Shown here in pieces: positions 59,701 through 64,000 of a stretch of 64,000 bases of DNA (within the stretch, counting starts at the first letter, position 1; each line of letters begins with the position of its first letter). This DNA comes from Natrononativus amylolyticus (lineage in GTDB: Archaea; Halobacteriota; Halobacteria; Halobacteriales; Natrialbaceae). The notes beneath the pieces are model-generated. The model had not been told where the DNA came from and searched no databases. It saw only the letters and a list, made by a program, of their open reading frames with translations. The stretch covers positions 1,550,001 through 1,614,000 of the forward strand of contig NZ_CP101458.1 in NCBI RefSeq assembly GCF_024362525.1. The letters run 5' to 3'. A program made the position numbers and the translations under genes.

Positions 59701-61290
59701 TTAGTCGGATCGTTCGGTGACTGTCAGGGTGTAGTCGCCGCTGCCGTCCCAGGCATCGACGAGGATGTACAGATCGGTCGACGTGTCGGGGTTGTCGATG
59801 ACGATCTGCTCGTCGCTCCCCCAGTTGTAGGAGATGTGGTCGTAGTCGCTGGTCGTCGGACACCACGCCCGCCCCTCGTTCGCGTAGAGGTCGAACGTCG
59901 CGTTCGTCGGTCCGCTGAGGTCGATGACGACCTCGCTCGGACTGTCGAACTCCCAGGCGTAGGACCAGCAGTCACTGTCCCCGGAGCCGCTCAGCGAGTC
60001 CTCGACCGTCGTGGTCTCCTCGTCCGGGTCGTCGGGGTCGTCGGGATCGTCCGGATCCTCGTCGGGCTCTGTGTTGACCGCGTTGTCCGCGTCGACGCGA
60101 CCGTAGCCCTGCTCGTTCTCGGAGAGGCCGATGTCGACGGCGGTGTTCTGGAGGTGGCTGCGGAGCTCGTCGTTCGAGAGGCCGGAGTGTGCGGAGAGCG
60201 CGAGGCCGGCGACGCCCGCCACGACCGGCGACGCCATCGACGTCCCGGAGTAGGAGTCGTAGTCGTCCCAGTTGACCGACGAGAGCACGTTCCCGCCGGG
60301 TGCGGCCAGTTCGATCTCGGGGCCGACGTTGGTGAAACTCGAGAGCGTCTCGCCCTCGTCGAGCGAGGACACCGCCATGACGCTATCGTAGGCGGCCGGG
60401 TACGAGACGCTGCCGCCGTGGTCGTTGCCGGCGGCGGCGACGAGCAGCGAACCCTGGCTGTAGGCGTACTCACAGGCGTCGTTCATCGTATCGGAGAAGC
60501 CGCCGCCACCGAGGGACATGTTGAGAATCTCCGCGCCCTGGTCCGCCGACCACTGGATCGCGTCGGCGATGTCCGACAGCGAACCGCCGCCGCTCTCGTC
60601 GAGCGCGCGCGCCGAGAGCATCGAACAGTTGGAGATGCCCGCGTGTCCCTCGCCGTTGTCGGTGCCGCCCGCGGCGATGCCGCCGACGTGAGTGCCGTGA
60701 TCCTCGCCCTCGTTCACGGGGTAGGGGTCGCTTCCGGCTCCAGCGAAGTTCTCGCCGTAGTCGGAGACGCTGCCGTCCATGTTCTCCTCGAGGTTCGGAT
60801 GGTCGTACTGGATCCCCTGGTCGATGATCGAGATCGTCACCCCGGAGTCCCCGAGCGTCGTCGCCCAGGCCCCCTCGCAGTTGACCTGCTGCGGGGCGTA
60901 CTGCTGGCCGTACATCGGGTCGTTCGGCGTGAAGAACGCCTCGACCGTCGCGTTGTCCTCTGCGTACTCGACCTCGTCTACGTCGAGGACGTTCTGCTTG
61001 AAGTTCTCTCGTGCCTGCTCGGAGGCGTTCGATGGGAACTCGACTGCAACGTAGCCGAGCACCTCGTTCTCGTGGACGATCTCGGCGTTGCCGGGAACCG
61101 CCGGCTCGACCGTCTCCTCCGCGGACGACGCCCGCCGCGAGACGCCGACGAGGACCTCGTCCTTTTTCGGACCTGGTTCACGGCCGGGCGTGGCGCTAAC
61201 GACACCACCCATCCCGAAGAACGCGCCGAGCGCTCCAGCCGTCTTTAGTACAGTTCGTCGATCAAAGCCAGGGTTGCCATCCTTTGCCAT
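59701..61290 (-). CDS. Tat-exported subtilisin-family protease (halolysin-like)
   Basis: A 529-residue secreted protease. The signal has a twin-arginine motif, [25 protein letters not shown], so it is exported folded by Tat, as usual in haloarchaea. A propeptide (Inhibitor I9-like) covers about residues 35-120. The triad is D157 ([12 protein letters not shown]), H198 (EDHGTHVGG) and S351 ([10 protein letters not shown]). A Asp-Pro repeat linker ([10 protein letters not shown]) leads to a C-terminal pre-peptidase (PPC-like) domain with two cysteines. The promoter has TATATTAATT about 25 nt upstream. Confidence 0.95.
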   Translation of the reverse strand: MAKDGNPGFDRRTVLKTAGALGAFFGMGGVVSATPGREPGPKKDEVLVGVSRRASSAEETVEPAVPGNAEIVHENEVLGYVAVEFPSNASEQARENFKQNVLDVDEVEYAEDNATVEAFFTPNDPMYGQQYAPQQVNCEGAWATTLGDSGVTISIIDQGIQYDHPNLEENMDGSVSDYGENFAGAGSDPYPVNEGEDHGTHVGGIAAGGTDNGEGHAGISNCSMLSARALDESGGGSLSDIADAIQWSADQGAEILNMSLGGGGFSDTMNDACEYAYSQGSLLVAAAGNDHGGSVSYPAAYDSVMAVSSLDEGETLSSFTNVGPEIELAAPGGNVLSSVNWDDYDSYSGTSMASPVVAGVAGLALSAHSGLSNDELRSHLQNTAVDIGLSENEQGYGRVDADNAVNTEPDEDPDDPDDPDDPDEETTTVEDSLSGSGDSDCWSYAWEFDSPSEVVIDLSGPTNATFDLYANEGRAWCPTTSDYDHISYNWGSDEQIVIDNPDTSTDLYILVDAWDGSGDYTLTVTERSD

Positions 61291-61696
61291 GATACGTTAT
61301 CACCAACCTCGCTGGTATATTAATTTCTTGTGAAACTCACTAGAATTTATGTCAGCGTTCCAATAGCTTTGGAAATCACCATTAAAAATACCCTGCGGCT
61401 ACCGTATCGGTGTGGTGTCCGGTAGCTGACAAACGTACCGGGCAGAATAAACTTTTATCGAGTTTTCTAACCATGGACACTAATGCAGCGTTCCGTATCG
61501 CACCCCTTCTCACGACCGATGGTCCACCACCCCCTCGAGCCCCGATCCGCTCCGTGAACCGAGCGGCCGTTTCATCGACGGCGTATACTCGCGGCACACG
61601 CTCGCTCGAGGCGGTTTTCGGGCAATTATTGCGAACCCGATCCACGACGGCCGGGATCCGTCACACCTTTCTACCCGACGGACCCTCCGCCAGACT
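61291..61696. other. Intergenic region between the subtilase and the NYN gene
   Basis: 406 bases. It contains the AT-rich subtilase promoter (GGTATATTAATTT, 61313-61325, read on minus) and probably the NYN-gene promoter. ORFs here are short and show no protein-like signature. No repeat or strong hairpin is noted. Confidence 0.6.
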
Positions 61697-62152
61697 ATGT
61701 TCGAGCGCGTTCGTGCCCGCTTCGCCGCCGTCGACGACACCCCCGCGGTCGGTCTCTTCATCGACGGGCCGAACGTCTTCAGAGACGAGTTCGACGTCGA
61801 CCTGGACGACCTCAGAGAGATCGGCCAGTCGCTCGGCCGCACCGGCGTCCTCCGCCTCTACCTCGACGAACACGCGACGCCTGGGCTGATCCAGGCCGCC
61901 GAGGCGCGCGGGTTCGAGGTGGTCATCACGAGCGGCGACGTCGACGTCAAACTCGCCGTCGACGCGACGGCGCTCGTCGCCGAAGGACGTCTCGACGTGC
62001 TCGCGATCGGCTCTCGAGACACCGACTTCAAGCCCGTCCTCGAGTACGCCGGCGCGGCCGGCGTCGAAACCGTCGCGATCGCCCCCGGGGCCCACGGCCG
62101 CTCCGACGCCCTCCGGAACGCCGCCGACGAGGCGATCACTCTCGGATCGTAG
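61697..62152 (+). CDS. NYN-domain (LabA/DUF88-like) protein
   Basis: A 151-residue PIN-like NYN-domain protein. Conserved acidic residues are in VGLFIDGPNVFRDEFDVDL, VVITSGDVDVKLAVDATALV and IGSRDTDFKPVLEYAGAAG. This is the nuclease core of the TIGR00288/COG1432 group. The reaction is probably metal-dependent RNA cleavage; the target is unknown. The length suits an isolated NYN domain. Confidence 0.9.
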   Translation: MFERVRARFAAVDDTPAVGLFIDGPNVFRDEFDVDLDDLREIGQSLGRTGVLRLYLDEHATPGLIQAAEARGFEVVITSGDVDVKLAVDATALVAEGRLDVLAIGSRDTDFKPVLEYAGAAGVETVAIAPGAHGRSDALRNAADEAITLGS

Positions 62153-62223
62153 GACGACCGCGCCCGACTCGAAGAACCAGCCGAAGCGGTGACTTTTCCC
62201 GACCGGCCCGCCGAATGGGTGGT

Positions 62224-63069
62224 ATGACCGACGTCGACACGCCGATCCTCGACAACCACCTCCACATCGACCCCGACAACGGCCGGGGGCTCGAGGCCGT
62301 CCGGGATTTCGCGCGCGTGGGCGGGACGCACCTGCTGATCGTGAACAAACCCTCCTGGCACCTCGGCGTCGAGGCCGATCGGGGCGAGGACTTCCGGCCC
62401 GTCTTCGAGCGCACCCTCGAGGTCGTCGCCGCCGCCTCGGCCGAACTCCCGGGGCGGGCCTGGCCCGTCCTCGGCGTCCACCCCGGCCTCGTCTCCCGGC
62501 TGATCGACGACCGCGGGGTCTCGCCCGACGAGGCCCGAGAGATCATGCGAGGCGGGATCGACGTCGCAGCCGAGTACGTCCGATCGGGGGAGGCGCTCGC
62601 GCTCAAGTCCGGCCGACCCCACTACGAGGTGAGCGATGCCGTCTGGGACGCCTCGAACGCGGTGATGCGCCGGGCGTTCGAGCACGGCGCCGACTGCGAC
62701 TGTTCCGTCCAGCTCCACACCGAGGCGAGCGAGGACCTCACCGAACTCGCCGCGTGGGCCGAAGACGCCGGCCTCCCCGCTCACCGGGTCGTCAAACACT
62801 ACGCCGGCGGGCGCCTCGCGGGGCCGACGCCGAGCGTGATGAGCGAGCGGGACCGCCTCGAGGTCGCGGCCGAAACGGGAGAGCCGTTTCTCATGGAGAC
62901 CGACTTCGTCGACGATCCAGACCGGCCGGGCGCCGTCCTCGGACCCAAGACGGTTCCCCGCCGGGTCCGGTGGCTGCTCGAGGAGGGGTACGACGCGGCC
63001 GTCGAGAACGCACACGTCGAAACCCCCGCGCTCGTCTACGGGATCGACACCGACGGCACCCTCACGTAG
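62224..63069 (+). CDS. TatD-related metal-dependent hydrolase
   Basis: A 281-residue TIM-barrel amidohydrolase of the archaeal COG1099 type. Metal ligands: H-x-H in ILDNHLHIDPDN, an acidic residue near ALALKSGRPHYEV, H in SVQLHTEAS, H in VVKHYAGG, and D in METDFVDDPDRPG. No other domains are present. The start MTDVDTPILDNHLHID is preferred to an ATG three codons upstream. A DNase or hydrolase role is likely by family. Confidence 0.88.
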   Translation: MTDVDTPILDNHLHIDPDNGRGLEAVRDFARVGGTHLLIVNKPSWHLGVEADRGEDFRPVFERTLEVVAAASAELPGRAWPVLGVHPGLVSRLIDDRGVSPDEAREIMRGGIDVAAEYVRSGEALALKSGRPHYEVSDAVWDASNAVMRRAFEHGADCDCSVQLHTEASEDLTELAAWAEDAGLPAHRVVKHYAGGRLAGPTPSVMSERDRLEVAAETGEPFLMETDFVDDPDRPGAVLGPKTVPRRVRWLLEEGYDAAVENAHVETPALVYGIDTDGTLT

Positions 63070-63148
63070 CCGACGGCGGCGTCTTCCGGTTCGACGCACC
63101 GCGCACAGGTAGAGAAAGGCATTTCAAGCGGCCGGTATAGGTCTCTGT

Positions 63149-63727
63149 ATGAGCAATCCCCCCACCGAGTACTATTCGGCGGAACGCTGGCAGAACTGGA
63201 TCGACCGCATCAACGACGAGGAGATCGATCCGGAAGACGAGTCCTCCGCCCGCCTGCTGTTGAACCTCCAGGACGACACGGCGATCGCCGTCGCCAAGAT
63301 CGTCTCGGCCTACGACGAGGGGGAACTCGAGCAGGAGCAGGCGCTTTCGGAGATCGCCGACGTCCGCGAGATCGTCCTCGCGGACGTCGACATCGACGAC
63401 GAGGAGACGCGGATGCTCGTCGACGGCGTCCAGACGAGTCTCGTCTGCGTCTTCTTCGCCGCCGAGGAGTACGTCGCGGGCGGGCCGGCCGAGGAGGGGA
63501 GCGTCGACGACTATCTCGGCGCCGCCGCAAACGCCGAAGCCGAGGAGGACCTCGACGCCGCGCTGGGGTACGCCGCCCAGGCCGGCACGCGGATCATCGA
63601 CGGCGAGGAGCTCGACGTCTCGATCGCCGAGGAACTCGAGTACGGACTGGTCACCGAGTGGATCAACGGTCTCGACAGCCTCCAGAGCGCGATGAGTGAT
63701 CCCGAAGTCGTCGAGGAAGACGAGTAA
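63149..63727 (+). CDS. DUF2150 family protein
   Basis: A 192-residue acidic, helical protein. The N-terminal YYSAERWQNWIDRINDEEIDPEDESSARLLLNLQDD and the region ALSEIADVREIVLADVDIDDEETRMLVDGVQTSL are hallmarks of DUF2150. This family is confined to haloarchaea and some other euryarchaea and has no known function. It seems to be all-alpha and soluble. Confidence 0.9.
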   Translation: MSNPPTEYYSAERWQNWIDRINDEEIDPEDESSARLLLNLQDDTAIAVAKIVSAYDEGELEQEQALSEIADVREIVLADVDIDDEETRMLVDGVQTSLVCVFFAAEEYVAGGPAEEGSVDDYLGAAANAEAEEDLDAALGYAAQAGTRIIDGEELDVSIAEELEYGLVTEWINGLDSLQSAMSDPEVVEEDE

Positions 63728-63904
63728 CCGATCGTTTTCGCCGGCACCCACCGACAGCGCCAGTGAGAGCGCAAGCGCCGGCTATCGCGGGCCTCGGACT
63801 GTGGTCCTCCGTACCGGGCGCGGGCGCCGTTCTCGCTCGAGGGTTCGGCGATCGTCGAAATAGCGAACGACAGTCACTTGTAGCGTCGCCGGTACGTATC
63901 TCGT

Positions 63905-64000
63905 ATGACCGCAGTCGGTATCGACGCCGTCGAAATCTGGACCGGCAACCTCAAACTCGACCTTCCCGGAACCTTCGCTCCCCAGAAGGGCGAAGACCCC
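63905..64000 (+). CDS. HMG-CoA synthase, N-terminal fragment (runs off the window)
   Basis: Only 32 codons are present, MTAVGIDAVEIWTGNLKLDL through FAPQKGEDP. They match the very conserved N-terminus of haloarchaeal hydroxymethylglutaryl-CoA synthase of the mevalonate pathway, which begins with G-I-D-A-x-E-I-W-T-G-N-L-K-L-D-L. The rest is outside, so active-site residues cannot be checked. Confidence 0.85.
   Translation, partial: MTAVGIDAVEIWTGNLKLDLPGTFAPQKGEDP

Noticed and set aside
61382-61645. 87-aa minus-strand frame upstream of the subtilase
   Set aside because: No domain and poor codon pattern; the region is best explained as promoters and spacer.

Overview
The window looks like a haloarchaeal chromosome, probably from the Natrialbales (inference). 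The evidence is high GC with CTCGAG-rich codon use, very acidic proteins, many leaderless genes with a TATA box about 25-30 nt upstream, and characteristic gene content: gyrase and topoisomerase VI together, RfcL, arginase, the glycine cleavage system, a Tat-exported halolysin-type subtilase, DUF2150 and a haloarchaeal HMG-CoA synthase.

Bases 1-43200 are ordinary chromosome. In order they hold: a thioredoxin-like protein, cold-shock protein and DUF255 protein; aconitase; a folA-thyA pair next to a VapBC toxin-antitoxin pair; an S9 peptidase; purD; several membrane proteins, one split by an in-frame TGA; an NDH-2-like flavoprotein and arginase; a DtxR-type regulator next to a ZIP metal transporter, both preceded by the same palindrome; gyrB-gyrA; a P1B ATPase with an atypical membrane motif; top6B-top6A; a tRNA-Glu whose 3' end is repeated 90 bp downstream; sucCD; a BioF-like protein lacking the PLP lysine; and rfcL.

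Bases 43182-56472 are an AT-richer integrated element of about 13.3 kb, inserted in the first codons of rfcL. A 13-bp core is repeated at both ends. At the left it is codons 3-6 of the present rfcL. At the right it lies in a displaced start reading M-T-D-W-T-E, which matches the usual haloarchaeal RfcL N-terminus. The element therefore appears to have replaced the first codons, Shine-Dalgarno and promoter of an essential clamp-loader gene. It encodes a small ribbon-helix-helix-like protein and a tyrosine recombinase (left end), a HEPN/DUF4145-like two-gene operon, membrane proteins, a divergent thymidylate-synthase-fold protein, a 1.2-kb palindrome-rich gap, a cassette of tiny membrane proteins, a DEDDy exonuclease, a McrA-like HNH nuclease, a DUF1643 protein and a trypsin-like protease. 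No capsid, portal, terminase, spike, packaging ATPase or replication protein was recognised, so it looks like an integrative plasmid or a virus-derived or defence-carrying element rather than a complete provirus.

Bases 56544-64000 return to ordinary chromosome: a GNAT acetyltransferase (presumably the original upstream neighbour of rfcL), an archaeal HTH regulator with a small membrane protein, gcvT-gcvH, the subtilase, a NYN-domain protein, a TatD-related hydrolase, DUF2150 and the start of HMG-CoA synthase.
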